Assembly (NCBI RefSeq): GCF_039729195.1
Contig: NZ_CP155796.1
Location: forward strand, 6,076,001-6,140,000
Reading direction: 5' to 3'
DNA from: Mycobacterium sp. DL
GTDB taxonomy: Bacteria; Actinomycetota; Actinomycetes; Mycobacteriales; Mycobacteriaceae
DNA length: 64,000 nt
Position numbers and translations under genes: made by a program. The notes under the pieces are model-generated. The model saw nothing but the letters and a program-made list of their open reading frames with translations. It searched no databases and was not told where the DNA came from. Of this stretch, positions 41,653-50,410 are shown piece after piece. Position 1 is the stretch's first letter. Each line of letters starts with the position of its first letter.

Positions 41653-44460
41653 TCACGGCAGGGGCAACTCCTTGAGTTGTCGGCGCGAGGTGATGCCGAG
41701 TTTCCGGAAGATGTTTCGCAAGTGCGCTTCGATGGTGCGTGGGCTCAGGAAGAGTTGTGCACCGACCTCGCGGGAGGTCGCGCCGGTCGCGACGAGTCGT
41801 GCGATGGTCAGTTCCTGCGCGGTGAGCCCGTCGGTGGGTTGAGCGGTTCGTTTTCGTGGATGCTCGCCGGTGGCACGCAGTTCGCGGGCGGCGCGGGCGG
41901 CGAACGGCTCTGCGCCCATCTCCGATAGGAACGCGTGCGCGGTGCGGAGTTGTTCGCGGGCCTCACTACGGCGGCCTTCCCGGCGTAGCCACTCGCCGAA
42001 GACGAGGTGGGTGCGGGCCAGGAAGGCGCCCATTCGGCAATTTCCCAACCGCTCTATCGCTTCGCGATAGCGCTCTTCTGCGTCGGATCCGTTGCAGACC
42101 AGCGCACGTGAGCGCGCAGCGACACCGAGCGCCCATTCGGTACCGCTGACCTGGGCTCTCATGCTGAGCTCTTCCATTGCGCGAGAAGCCGATTCCGGAT
42201 CGCCGGCGCGGGCCGCCGCCTCGACGAGCTCGTGCAGCGCCTGCCACCTGATCGACGGTTCGTCCGTGTCACACGCTTGAGAAGCGGCTTTCTGCGCTGC
42301 CGGATAGTTGCCGCGGCCGTTGTGGAGCACCGCCATCGCACACATGGACACCGTGGCTTCGATGCCCCGCGTGCGTTCTGTCGCCTCGACGTCACCGGGG
42401 TCGTCCCGATCGGTGGCCTCGACATCAACCCCACGCCACGCGCCCACGTACGTGTGCGCGATGCTCGTAGGCATCGCACCCGACGCATGTGATAGCGCCG
42501 CGGCCTCGTCCGCCAACTCGGCGGCGAGAGCAAGCTCACCGGTGTAGACCCGCGCACACGCGGAGACAACCAGCGCAGCCGGCAGCGTGGCGAGGGCGCC
42601 GGCTTCGCGCGCGAGTCGCACGTAGCGGTCGGCCAACACGATGACCAGTTCGTCCTCGAACAGCCCGATAGCGGTCCGCGTCGCCAGCCACAGCCAGTTC
42701 CCGGCGTCGCCGGCTCGGGCGGTCTCGACCGGGAACACGTGCTCGCGGAACGCCTCCAGAGCCTGCCTGAGGACGGGCGCACCGGCTTCGAATCCATGGG
42801 TATGAACGCCCACCAACCCGCCGAGGAGCAGATCCGCCGGTCCTGGCGCTCCCAGCGGCGCCGGTGCGGCCATGACAGCTTCGGCAATCTCCGGCAGGCC
42901 CGGGTCGATACCCGGGCTCCCGGTGAAGGTGGCCGCGTCGAAGGCCTGCAGGTAGGTCTCACGAGCGAGCGAGGGATCCAACGGAGCCAACATCTGAGCG
43001 GCGCGCAACAACATCCCCGGCACCTCGCTGCCTTGGGTCAGGTGGAATGTGATTTGGGCTCGGAGCAGTTCCAGGCGGGCGCGTTGCAGCGCATCCAGTT
43101 GCGCGGCGTCGACACTCTCCAGCAGTTCCAGGGCGGCGTCAGGCGCACCGGCACAATGCTTGGCGTTGGCGGCATCCAGTGCCCGTCTCGCCCGATGAGC
43201 AGGGTCGGGCGTCAGATCGGTGGCGTGCCGAAGGAATGCAGCCGCGGCGGCGAATCCGCCGCGGGCCAGCGCACGATCAGCCGAACGCTCCAGTTCCGCG
43301 GCGACTTCTTCGTCAGTGCCCAGCACCGACTGCGCGCGGTGCCAAGCGCGGCGATCCGGGTCGGCCTGCGGATCGGTGGCAGCGGCCAGGGCGTGGTGGG
43401 CCCGACGGTGCTCCGGGGACGTGGCGGCACGGTAGACCGCTGAGCGCACCAGTGGATGACGAAACCGAACTCGGGTGTCGATCTCAAGCAGCCCTGCGGT
43501 TTCCGCGGGCACGGCGGCCTCAGGCGAGATCCCCAGATGTTTGGCCGCACGCCACAGCAGCGCCACATCGCCGGTCGGCTCCGAAGCAGCCACCAACATC
43601 AGCTGCTGCGTCTCAGCCGGCAGGCTTGCCGAGCGCCGCTGAAAGTTGTCCTCGACGCGGCGCGGGACGCTCATCACGTCGGGGAGTTCGAACCCACCGG
43701 CCGACTGCACGCTGCTGGGCAGCTCCAGCAGCGCCAACGGGTTACCGCGTGCCTCGGCGACGATCCGGTCGCGGACCCCACGATCGAGCGGTGCGCGAAC
43801 AGCCGTGGTCAACAACGCCCGAGCATCAGCCTCGCCCAGTCCGGCCAGTTGCACCTCGGGCAAGCCGACCAACGGGTTTCCACCGGTTTCGCAGGGGTCG
43901 CGCACCGCGAACATCAGCACCAGCCGTTCGGCCACCACCCGCCGCGCCACAAACGCAAGAACCTGCGCCGACGCCTGATCCAGCCACTGGGCATCGTCGA
44001 CGAGCAACAGCAGCGGTCCCTTCTCGGCGAGGAGGTTGAGGACGGCCAGCCCGACCAGGAAGCGGTCCGGCGGGGCGCCGCCCTGACGGCCCAACGCCAC
44101 GCTTAGGGCGGCCCGCTGCGGGTCTGGCAGCGTCTCTGTGCGGTCGAGTAGCGGCGCGCACAGCTGGTGCAAGCCGGCAAATGCGAACTGCGTCTCCGAC
44201 TCCACGCCGACCGAGGATCCCACCCGGATCCCCAACGAGGCGGCGGTGTCGCGGGCGTGTTGCAGCAGCGCAGACTTTCCGATGCCCGCTTCCCCGCGCA
44301 CCACGACCACCCCGCTGCGTCCCGCCGGCGCCTCGGCGAGGAGTCGGCCGATCGCGTCACGCTCTGCGCGACGCCCCAGCAGGTCAGCTGCTTTCTGCTC
44401 AGTCCGGACTCGGCAGAGTCCCTCCTCCACCCGTGCCGCCGGCAGCTCCACGATCGTCAC
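41653..44460 (-). CDS. LuxR family regulator with AAA ATPase domain (LAL type), second copy
   Basis: A 935-residue LAL regulator, paralogous to the one at 15733. Walker A is RGEAGIGKSALLQHA (near residue 55), Walker B LLLLVDDAQWLD, followed by FAFAGLHQLCAPLL-type family segments and TPR-like helices. The C-terminal HTH is LTAQELTIARLVATGATSREVGAQLFLS ... RKLGITSRRQLKELP. It lies 199 bases downstream of the Rieske operon promoter region and is divergent from the TetR gene at 44692. Like the other copy it has a SigH-like ECF gene nearby (45947). Confidence 0.85.
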   Translation of the reverse strand: MTIVELPAARVEEGLCRVRTEQKAADLLGRRAERDAIGRLLAEAPAGRSGVVVVRGEAGIGKSALLQHARDTAASLGIRVGSSVGVESETQFAFAGLHQLCAPLLDRTETLPDPQRAALSVALGRQGGAPPDRFLVGLAVLNLLAEKGPLLLLVDDAQWLDQASAQVLAFVARRVVAERLVLMFAVRDPCETGGNPLVGLPEVQLAGLGEADARALLTTAVRAPLDRGVRDRIVAEARGNPLALLELPSSVQSAGGFELPDVMSVPRRVEDNFQRRSASLPAETQQLMLVAASEPTGDVALLWRAAKHLGISPEAAVPAETAGLLEIDTRVRFRHPLVRSAVYRAATSPEHRRAHHALAAATDPQADPDRRAWHRAQSVLGTDEEVAAELERSADRALARGGFAAAAAFLRHATDLTPDPAHRARRALDAANAKHCAGAPDAALELLESVDAAQLDALQRARLELLRAQITFHLTQGSEVPGMLLRAAQMLAPLDPSLARETYLQAFDAATFTGSPGIDPGLPEIAEAVMAAPAPLGAPGPADLLLGGLVGVHTHGFEAGAPVLRQALEAFREHVFPVETARAGDAGNWLWLATRTAIGLFEDELVIVLADRYVRLAREAGALATLPAALVVSACARVYTGELALAAELADEAAALSHASGAMPTSIAHTYVGAWRGVDVEATDRDDPGDVEATERTRGIEATVSMCAMAVLHNGRGNYPAAQKAASQACDTDEPSIRWQALHELVEAAARAGDPESASRAMEELSMRAQVSGTEWALGVAARSRALVCNGSDAEERYREAIERLGNCRMGAFLARTHLVFGEWLRREGRRSEAREQLRTAHAFLSEMGAEPFAARAARELRATGEHPRKRTAQPTDGLTAQELTIARLVATGATSREVGAQLFLSPRTIEAHLRNIFRKLGITSRRQLKELPLP

Positions 44461-44635
44461 CGCAGGGCACCCGTCGCGGAAGGCTGTTGGGCGGGCGGAG
44501 CGCCTTCTGAATCGATCACTTCGACGGACACGGCAGCCTCCTTTCCTGCGGAGGCGCCTATCCCTGCTGATCCGAGCGTTGGCCGGGAGCTCCGCACCAG
44601 CCGCCGGAAACGATACGAGACGGTCCGCTTACCGT

Positions 44636-44684
44636 CAATACGAACCGGACCGTATTGCTTCGTAGGCGCCCTCTCGCCTACGGT
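44636..44684 (+). promoter_or_regulatory. TetR operator and promoter
   Basis: CAATACG and CGTATTG (44636-44642 and 44651-44657) form a perfect inverted repeat with an 8-base spacer. It overlaps a -35-like TTGCTT (44655-44660), followed after 18 bases by TACGGT (44679-44684). The -10 lies 7 bases before the ATG of the TetR gene, so the mRNA may be leaderless. This is a typical autorepression layout. Confidence 0.65.
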
Positions 44685-44691
44685 GTCCGGC

Positions 44692-45252
44692 ATGCCAGCA
44701 AGCCGCAACGAGCAATCGCGTCGGGCCATCCTCGACGCGTCCTTCTCGATGATCGGCGAGCTCGGGTACGACAACATCTCCATCGAGGCGATCGCCAGGC
44801 GCGCGGGCGTGAGCAAGCAGACGATCTACCGCTGGTGGCCGTCCAAAGGTGCGGTGATACTCGAAGCTGCGACCGAGAGACTCGGTGCCGTCGTCGCCAT
44901 CCCCGACACCGGCGACGTCGTCGCCGACATCCGGACCCAGCTGACAGGGATCCTGGAGGTGATCACGACCACCGGCTTCGGTCCTGCATATCGGGGGCTG
45001 ATCGCCGCCGGCCAGTCCGACCCCGACCTCCTGCGCACCCTCTTCGACCAGATCATCGAACCCAGCATTCAGGACTTCGGCTCCCGGACCGCACTGGCAA
45101 TGCAGCGTGGCGAGATGCGCACCGACGCCGACTGGCAGACTTTGCGCGACCTGCTGTACGGCGTCGTCGAGTACCGGCTGTTTCATTCGATGCCACTTGA
45201 ACCCGGATACGTCGACGCCATTCTTGAGGTCGTGTTCCAGGGAGTGCGCTGA
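44692..45252 (+). CDS. TetR family transcriptional regulator
   Basis: A 186-residue TetR regulator. The HTH (about residues 8-55) is RRAILDASFSMIGELGYDNISIEAIARRAGVSKQTIYRWWPSKGAV and the C-terminal domain resembles the TetR_C_11 group. The ATG at 44692 is chosen because of the promoter and the correct HTH spacing; the longer frame from 44167 is antisense to the LuxR gene. It is divergent from that LuxR gene across 231 bases, so it may control the LuxR ATPase as well as itself. Confidence 0.85.
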   Translation: MPASRNEQSRRAILDASFSMIGELGYDNISIEAIARRAGVSKQTIYRWWPSKGAVILEAATERLGAVVAIPDTGDVVADIRTQLTGILEVITTTGFGPAYRGLIAAGQSDPDLLRTLFDQIIEPSIQDFGSRTALAMQRGEMRTDADWQTLRDLLYGVVEYRLFHSMPLEPGYVDAILEVVFQGVR

Positions 45253-45526
45253 CAGCTGGCACCCTTGTCGAGCGGACGTAATGGTCCGTTCCAGCGTTGT
45301 CGATCACCGACACCGCTTCGTGCGCACGCCGATGGCTCGGCCGCGACCCGGCGGTGACATAGATCGCCACGACGGTAGCGGTCGCGAACTACGTAAGGGA
45401 CTTTCACCGACGCGAAGGCGCCCTCGGCGCTGCGAACCTTGTGGCACGGAAAAAGCCGGTTCCGCCGACTCGACCCGAAGCACACACATCTCCAGCAAAA
45501 CCTGGAAACAACGGAAGTCGGCCACC

Positions 45527-45937
45527 ATGGATGAGATTCCTGAAGCACTCTCGGCATTCTTGGCAGCTGTGCAGGCACGCGATGCCACGAGCGCAGCAGC
45601 TCAACTCGCCGAATATGTGATTCTCGAGAGCCCGATCGCCGTTGAGCCAGTCGTCGGACGCGAAAGGGTCGCGAACGTCGTGACTCAGCTCCTCGATGTC
45701 TTCGACGAGTTCATCGTCACCGAAATCATCACCGGCGATGGGCATTTCGCAGTTGTAACAAATATCAAGATCGGCACCACCGAGATCGACGGCGTGGATC
45801 TGATCGGGATCAACGCCGAAGGCAAGGTCGCCTCGCTGTCGATCCACCTGCGGCCGTTGCGAGCCGTCGTGGCACTCCAGAATCAGCTCGCGCCCGCCCT
45901 CGCAATGCCGCTGCTCACACTGACCGAACAGCACTAG
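45527..45937 (+). CDS. SnoaL/NTF2-like protein
   Basis: A 136-residue protein with the cone-shaped NTF2/SnoaL-like fold pattern: an N-terminal helix EALSAFLAAVQARDATSAAAQL, the strand EYVILESPIAVEPVVGRERVANVV, and the C-terminal GVDLIGINAEGKVASLSIHLRPL. It ends 9 bases before the ECF sigma gene, so the two are one operon. In ECF41-type sigma factors a SnoaL domain is fused to the sigma and tunes its activity; here it could act in trans. That is inference. The region between 45253 and this gene (274 bases) presumably holds the promoter; none is obvious. Confidence 0.7.
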   Translation: MDEIPEALSAFLAAVQARDATSAAAQLAEYVILESPIAVEPVVGRERVANVVTQLLDVFDEFIVTEIITGDGHFAVVTNIKIGTTEIDGVDLIGINAEGKVASLSIHLRPLRAVVALQNQLAPALAMPLLTLTEQH

Positions 45938-45946
45938 GAGACTGCC

Positions 45947-46594
45947 ATGATCAAGCTCGAACCCGCTGTACCTCAAAACATCAACGGCCACCCCAGCCCG
46001 GTCCCCGAAGAAACCGACGCTGAAGTGGCGGCGCGTTTCGCGCGTGACGTGATCCCGCTCTTGGACAAGCTGTTTGGCGGGGCTATGCGAATGACCCAAC
46101 AGCGTGCCGACGCAGAAGACCTGGTGCAGGAGACCATGGTGCAGGCGTACACGGGTTTCAGGACCTTTCAGCAGGGAACAAATCTGAAAGCGTGGCTCTT
46201 TCGCATCCAGGCCAACACCCACATCAACCGGTACCGCAAGCGGATGCGCCGGCCCGATGAGGTGCCCGCCGACACGATCCATGACTGGCAGCTGGCCGCC
46301 GACGTCGAACGTTCACCAACAGCACTGCGCTCCGCCGAGGTTGAGGTCTTGGAGTCATTGCCCGACGACGACATCAGGAACGCACTGGATTCCTTGCCCG
46401 AAGCCTTTCGGATGGCGGTGTACTACGCCGACGTCGAAGGACTCGCCTACAAGGAGATCAGCGCGATCATGAGCACGCCGCTCGGCACCGTCATGTCACG
46501 GATCCACCGCGGTCGGTCCCAGCTGCGCATCTTGTTGGTTGCCGTCGCCGCTGACCGCGGGTACTTCCGGGCTCAGCATCGGGTGGTGGCTTGA
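45947..46594 (+). CDS. ECF sigma factor (SigH-like), second copy
   Basis: A 215-residue ECF sigma factor. Region 2 is [20 protein letters not shown] and [19 protein letters not shown]; region 4 is [39 protein letters not shown]. It is clearly paralogous to the sigma at 14875. No anti-sigma gene with a ZAS motif follows. The start has AGGAGA 7 bases upstream. It is the second gene of an operon with the SnoaL-like protein. Confidence 0.85.
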   Translation: MIKLEPAVPQNINGHPSPVPEETDAEVAARFARDVIPLLDKLFGGAMRMTQQRADAEDLVQETMVQAYTGFRTFQQGTNLKAWLFRIQANTHINRYRKRMRRPDEVPADTIHDWQLAADVERSPTALRSAEVEVLESLPDDDIRNALDSLPEAFRMAVYYADVEGLAYKEISAIMSTPLGTVMSRIHRGRSQLRILLVAVAADRGYFRAQHRVVA

Positions 46595-46760
46595 AATCAC
46601 TCTCCGCGCCGAATTCTACACCGCCGCAATGAGTTTAGCGCTCACAGTGGCAGCCGTGCTGGTTGCCGACTGAGTTTCGGTTTCCACGCCTTCACGCCAA
46701 CTGCGAGCGCTATGAAACACAGCTATAGCACCCGAAGCGAAGCGAATTGGAGACGACACG

Positions 46761-46860
46761 ATGACGCGGCAATCCAGTTCTCCGAACACGGCGGCCCCGA
46801 AGTGCTCCGTGTGGTCGACGTCCCGGTGCTGAGCGCCAGACCCGGGCAGGTGCGGGCAGC
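46761..46860 (+). pseudogene. N-terminal remnant of a quinone oxidoreductase gene
   Basis: One frame encodes AIQFSEHGGPEVLRVVDVPVLS followed by ARPGQVR, the start of an NADPH:quinone oxidoreductase of the MDR family. The only in-place ATG (46761) is in another frame, so a frameshift lies right at the start, and the rest of the gene is missing. It occupies part of the 437-base gap 46595-47031; nothing else is recognised there except the palindrome at 46967. Confidence 0.65.
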
Positions 46861-46966
46861 CGGGTCACCCGCGATATCCGAGTCCGCACTGGCAGACTCG
46901 GCCAACCTGTTCATCAACCCTGCGGAGGTCAGCTCTCCGGCAATGGTGAAGTGTCATTGGAATAAC

Positions 46967-46978
46967 GTGACATGTCAC
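46967..46978. promoter_or_regulatory. Palindrome upstream of the frameshifted SDR gene
   Basis: GTGACATGTCAC is a perfect 12-base palindrome, with ATAAC on the left and GTTAT 3 bases off symmetry on the right. It lies about 55 bases before the SDR start and could bind the MarR protein encoded at the other end of that gene. Confidence 0.5.
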
Positions 46979-47031
46979 CTAGTTATCGGAAGTGGAGCGC
47001 GACGGGCGTTCCCCGACAACAGGAGGTCACG

Positions 47032-47777
47032 ATGGGTCAACTCGAAGGAAAGACAGCACTGGTCACCGGCGGCACGTCCGGCATCGGCTACGCGACAGCG
47101 CAGGCATTCGCCGACGTGGGCGCCAAGGGTTCCTCACCGGCCGGACCCAGCAGCGCGTCGACGACGCCGCGACGTCTCTCGGCGGCGGCGTGGTCGGTGT
47201 TGCCAGCGACGTCACCAGTGTCGAGGACTTGGACCGATTGATGGATGTCATTCGCGCCTCGGGAGCCGGACTGGACATCGTCTTCGCCAACGCCGGCAGC
47301 GGCGAGTACGTGACCCTGCAAGACGAGACACCCGAACACCTCATCGACACGTTCAACCGCAACGTCGGCGGAACAGTGTTCACCGTGCAGAAGGCCTTGC
47401 CGCTACTGAACCCCGGGGCCTCGATCGTGCTCGCCGGCTCGACAGCGGCCGGCAGAGGCATGCCGGCGTTCGGCGCCTACGCCGCCGCCAAGGCCGCCAT
47501 CCGGTCCTTCGGCCGCACCTGGGCCACCGAGTTGGGCGACCGCGGATTCCGGGTCAACACCATCGTTCCCGGCCCCATCTTGACCCCCGGCCTCACGGAA
47601 CTAGAGCCCGATCCCGACCAGCGCCGGGCCATGCTCGACAATCTGGCATCGAACCCGATGAAGCGGATCGGCAATCCCGAGGAGTTGGCCGCCGCGGTGG
47701 TCTTTCTCGCATCGGATGCGAGCAGCTTCATGACCGGTTCCGAGGTCCACGTCGACGGCGGCACGAACCAGGTCTAG
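47032..47777 (+). pseudogene. SDR family oxidoreductase gene with a frameshift
   Basis: The gene starts at ATG 47032 behind AGGAGGT and encodes GQLEGKTALVTGGTSGIGYATAQAFADVGAK. Near 47126-47131 one base is missing (GCCAAGGGTTCCTC, where an intact gene would read GCCAAGGTGTTCCTC). The rest of the SDR continues in the next frame: FLTGRTQQRVDDAATSLGGG, the NNAG-like FANAGSGEYV, the catalytic AYAAAKAAIRSF and the C-terminal TGSEVHVDGG. Apart from this the gene is complete (about 248 residues). It is either a young pseudogene or a sequencing error. Confidence 0.85.
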
Positions 47778-48262
47778 ACGTCCGGACGCGGCAGGGTCCC
47801 CTCGCGCAGCAATCCCTCGTGCACCGTGGCCAGGATGTCAGCGAGGGCATCCTCGCGGCCGGGATCAAGGTCGCCGAAGAACGTGCGACGCACCCACTCC
47901 GCGTGTATCGGGGCGGCCGCCGCGAGCAGGTCCCAACCTGGGGTCGAGAGGATGACGACGGTGCCGCGGCCATCGGTCTCCGACGCCGTGCGCTCGACGA
48001 GGCCGCGGCGCGTCATCCGCATCAGGTGATGCGACAGCCTGCTGCGCTCCCACCCGATCACCGTCGCCAGCGATGTCACCTGCAAGCGGCGATCGGGCGC
48101 TCGCGACAGCGCGTTGAGCACCGTGTAGTCGTAGAGCGAGAGCCCACATTCGGTACGCAGGTGATGGTTCATCTCGTACTCGAGCCGGTGGTACACGCGC
48201 ATGTAGTTGAGCCAGGCGCGCTGCTGAATCGGTGTCAGCGGATACTCGTCCGCCTCAGGCAT
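47774..48262 (-). CDS. MarR family regulator
   Basis: A 162-residue MarR protein. The winged helix (about residues 58-115) has LQVTSLATVIGWERSRLSHHLMRMTRRGLVERTASETDGRGTVVILSTPG. The N-terminal helix is WLNYMRVYHRLEYEMNHHL. Its start overlaps the end of the XRE regulator by 8 bases, and its end overlaps the convergent SDR gene by 4 bases. It may regulate the SDR through the palindrome at 46967, which is inference. Confidence 0.85.
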   Translation of the reverse strand: MPEADEYPLTPIQQRAWLNYMRVYHRLEYEMNHHLRTECGLSLYDYTVLNALSRAPDRRLQVTSLATVIGWERSRLSHHLMRMTRRGLVERTASETDGRGTVVILSTPGWDLLAAAAPIHAEWVRRTFFGDLDPGREDALADILATVHEGLLREGTLPRPDV

Positions 48263-49082
48263 CTGTGCTGATGCTCGATTGTAGGAGGCGGAGGGCCTCA
48301 GCCGATCTCGACGCGGGCTCGGGCATGTAGGTGATGAGCATCTGGTCCGGTGACGCCGGCGTCGTCCAGGTGACGAAGTTCAGATCGATGTCGCCGACCT
48401 CATGATGGCGGAGCAACGTGAGCCCGCTGGCCTTCTCGTACACATGATGGTCGTCCCAGAATCGGCGGAAAGTCGTGCTGTGCCTGGACAGTTCGTTGAT
48501 CAGCGCGGTCAATCGAGGGTCATCGGCGTTCCTGCCTGCCGCCAATCGCAGCATGCCGACCGTGTCACGTGCGGCGTTGTCCCAGTCACGATGACGAGAC
48601 GCGACCTCCTCGTCCCGAAACAGCAGCCATGCGGTGTTGCGCTCCCGCGCAGGTCGCGCCGAGAAGTCGGTGAACACTGCACAGGCCAGCTCGTTCCAGC
48701 CGATGACATCGGTGTTCGCGGCGAGGACCAGCGCAGGCACGGTCAGGGTATCGACGAACATCAGCGTCGACGTCCCGACTCGGTGCGCCACCTCCTCTCT
48801 GTGCCGGCGAGACGGGCGGGCCAGGTGGTAGAGGTGCGCGCGTTGGGTCGGATCGAGACGAAGTGCCGACGCGATCGCATCCAACACCGAATCGGATGGG
48901 TGACCGCCACGCCCTTGCTCGAGCCGAACGTAGTAGTCGGTGGACAACCCGACAAGATCGGCCACCTCCTCGCGCCGCAAACCGGGAACACGGCGCCGCC
49001 CGGTATCGGGGATACCCACCGCAGCCGGTGAGACCGCGGCCCGGCGGGCCTGCAGGAACTCCCCCAACTCCGATTTGCCCAC
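48255..49082 (-). CDS. XRE family HTH regulator with MmyB-like domain
   Basis: A 275-residue regulator of the same family as the gene at 23603. The HTH (about residues 10-75) has RRRVPGLRREEVADLVGLSTDYYVRLEQGRGGHPS, and the MmyB-like domain has LVLAANTDVIGWNELACAVF and the terminal NFVTWTTPASPDQMLITYM. A remnant of a close relative of its 3' end is at 36949. It overlaps the MarR gene by 8 bases and is divergent from the deazaflavin-dependent protein gene at 49198, a likely target. Confidence 0.85.
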   Translation of the reverse strand: MGKSELGEFLQARRAAVSPAAVGIPDTGRRRVPGLRREEVADLVGLSTDYYVRLEQGRGGHPSDSVLDAIASALRLDPTQRAHLYHLARPSRRHREEVAHRVGTSTLMFVDTLTVPALVLAANTDVIGWNELACAVFTDFSARPARERNTAWLLFRDEEVASRHRDWDNAARDTVGMLRLAAGRNADDPRLTALINELSRHSTTFRRFWDDHHVYEKASGLTLLRHHEVGDIDLNFVTWTTPASPDQMLITYMPEPASRSAEALRLLQSSISTDA

Positions 49083-49197
49083 ACCTCATGATGCCGCACG
49101 GCCCGCACCCAGCGGGGACATGACGGTACCCCGGTTCCGCAGTCCCTGGACGTGTCCGGCCCTGGATGGTTCCCGCCGGTGCGGCCACAGTCGTGGC

Positions 49198-49704
49198 ATG
49201 TCTTCTACTCAAACCGACCGCACGCCTCAACCGGCGCGGTCCTCTGAGCTGCCCGCCATTCCCACCATCGCAGAGGTGCAAGACAACCCCGATGCGTTGA
49301 GAGCGTTCAACACACGCGTCGTCGACGAGTTCCGCCACAACGGCGGGACCGTGAGCGGCCCCTTCCGGGGCCTGAATGTGCTGCTGCTGACCATGATCGG
49401 CGCCAAGTCGGGCCGCACGAGGATCACTCCACTGGAGTACTTCGAGAGCAACGGACGGTTGCTCCTGTTCGGCACGTTCGGTGGCGCACCGACCAACCCG
49501 GCCTGGGTGCACAACCTCCGCGCCAACGCGCACGCGCATGTCGAGGTCGGCCACGACGCATACGACGTCACCGCCCACGAACTCCCCGAATCTGAAGGTG
49601 CCGCCGTGTTCGCCGACATCGCGTCCGGCCACCCCCACCTCGCGGGCTATCCGACCCCGCCACGAACCATCCCGGTGTTCGAGCTCGTCAAGTCCCCCCG
49701 CTGA
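49198..49704 (+). CDS. Deazaflavin-dependent nitroreductase family protein (DUF385)
   Basis: A 168-residue protein of the split-barrel DDN family, which in mycobacteria uses F420. The segments VLLLTMIGAKSGRTRITPLEYF (the phosphate-binding GAKSG-R-R motif) and GTFGGAPTNPAWVHNLRANAHAHVEVG are typical. The ATG at 49198 is chosen to place the family start properly. Members reduce quinones or activate nitroimidazoles; the physiological substrate is open. It is divergent from the XRE regulator. Confidence 0.85.
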   Translation: MSSTQTDRTPQPARSSELPAIPTIAEVQDNPDALRAFNTRVVDEFRHNGGTVSGPFRGLNVLLLTMIGAKSGRTRITPLEYFESNGRLLLFGTFGGAPTNPAWVHNLRANAHAHVEVGHDAYDVTAHELPESEGAAVFADIASGHPHLAGYPTPPRTIPVFELVKSPR

Positions 49705-49813
49705 TCACCCCTCGGCGTGCCGCCGACGCGGCCGTCGTCTGTTACTTTCGGGCGATCGGTGGGATCGGACGGCCGTCGTCACCGACCGGGGCCGACGATG
49801 AGCTGCGGCGATC

Positions 49814-50242
49814 TCAGTCGTAGATGACGTCCAGGCCGCGACGCTTGAGGTCGGCCAGGCCTGCCCGCATGGCCTCGAGTTGCTCGTCGGTGTGTCCCAC
49901 CCAGTCGGTGATCTCGCCGACGATCCGCACGGGTTCGCGGGTGCGATAGGAACGGGTCGGGTTTCCCGGCATCTTCTTGTCGGTCACGTTCGGATCGTCC
50001 TCGACAGACCCCTGCGGCTCCACGATGAAGATGCGGCATCGGCCGTCACCGGCGGCCATCTCGGCCCCCCACACCGCGGCGTCCAAGGTCTGGGTCACGT
50101 AAACGTGGTTCATGACGCGATTCCGGTCGTAGTTCGATCGGCGACCGGGCACCAGCAGATCCCCGACGGAGAGATCCGCTCTGGTGCCGTGTAGGAACGC
50201 ACCCGACTCGTGCACCTCGAATGGTGTCGGTGTCTGTGGCAC
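49814..50242 (-). CDS. arr: Rifampin ADP-ribosyltransferase
   Basis: A 142-residue protein matching Arr of Mycobacterium smegmatis along its whole length. It transfers ADP-ribose from NAD+ to rifamycin antibiotics and inactivates them. The family catalytic residues appear at His18 (FLHGT), Tyr48 (NHVYVTQTLDAAVWG) and Asp83 (VEDDPNVTDKK), one position earlier than in M. smegmatis. The GTG at 50242 has GGGGGA upstream and gives the usual family length; the longer frame is not protein-like. A rifamycin-associated element palindrome lies about 50 bases upstream, so rifamycin induction is expected. Confidence 0.95.
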   Translation of the reverse strand: MPQTPTPFEVHESGAFLHGTRADLSVGDLLVPGRRSNYDRNRVMNHVYVTQTLDAAVWGAEMAAGDGRCRIFIVEPQGSVEDDPNVTDKKMPGNPTRSYRTREPVRIVGEITDWVGHTDEQLEAMRAGLADLKRRGLDVIYD

Positions 50243-50292
50243 AACGATTCCCCCTTGTCCGATCACGTGGCCGGACGAGTGTGCACCCCCAC

Positions 50293-50315
50293 GGGGGTCT
50301 TGCCGCAAGACCCCC
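50293..50315. promoter_or_regulatory. Rifamycin-associated element (RAE) upstream of arr
   Basis: GGGGGTCTTGC, a central C, and the exact reverse complement of the first arm form a perfect 23-base palindrome. The core matches the RAE described for actinobacterial rifamycin-inactivating genes (GGGGCTTGC-GCAAG-CCCC type). It lies 51-73 bases before the arr start, just downstream of a possible -10 (TATGGG or CATTAT on the minus strand, near 50323-50330). Confidence 0.85.
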
Positions 50316-50410
50316 TCTTCCCCATAATGTGAAAGGGGCGGAGCACAAATCCTTCTCAGCAAGTGAGCTGGTGGCACCTGCCGAAGGAGTCTCCGGGTGA
50401 TCGACCCGCG

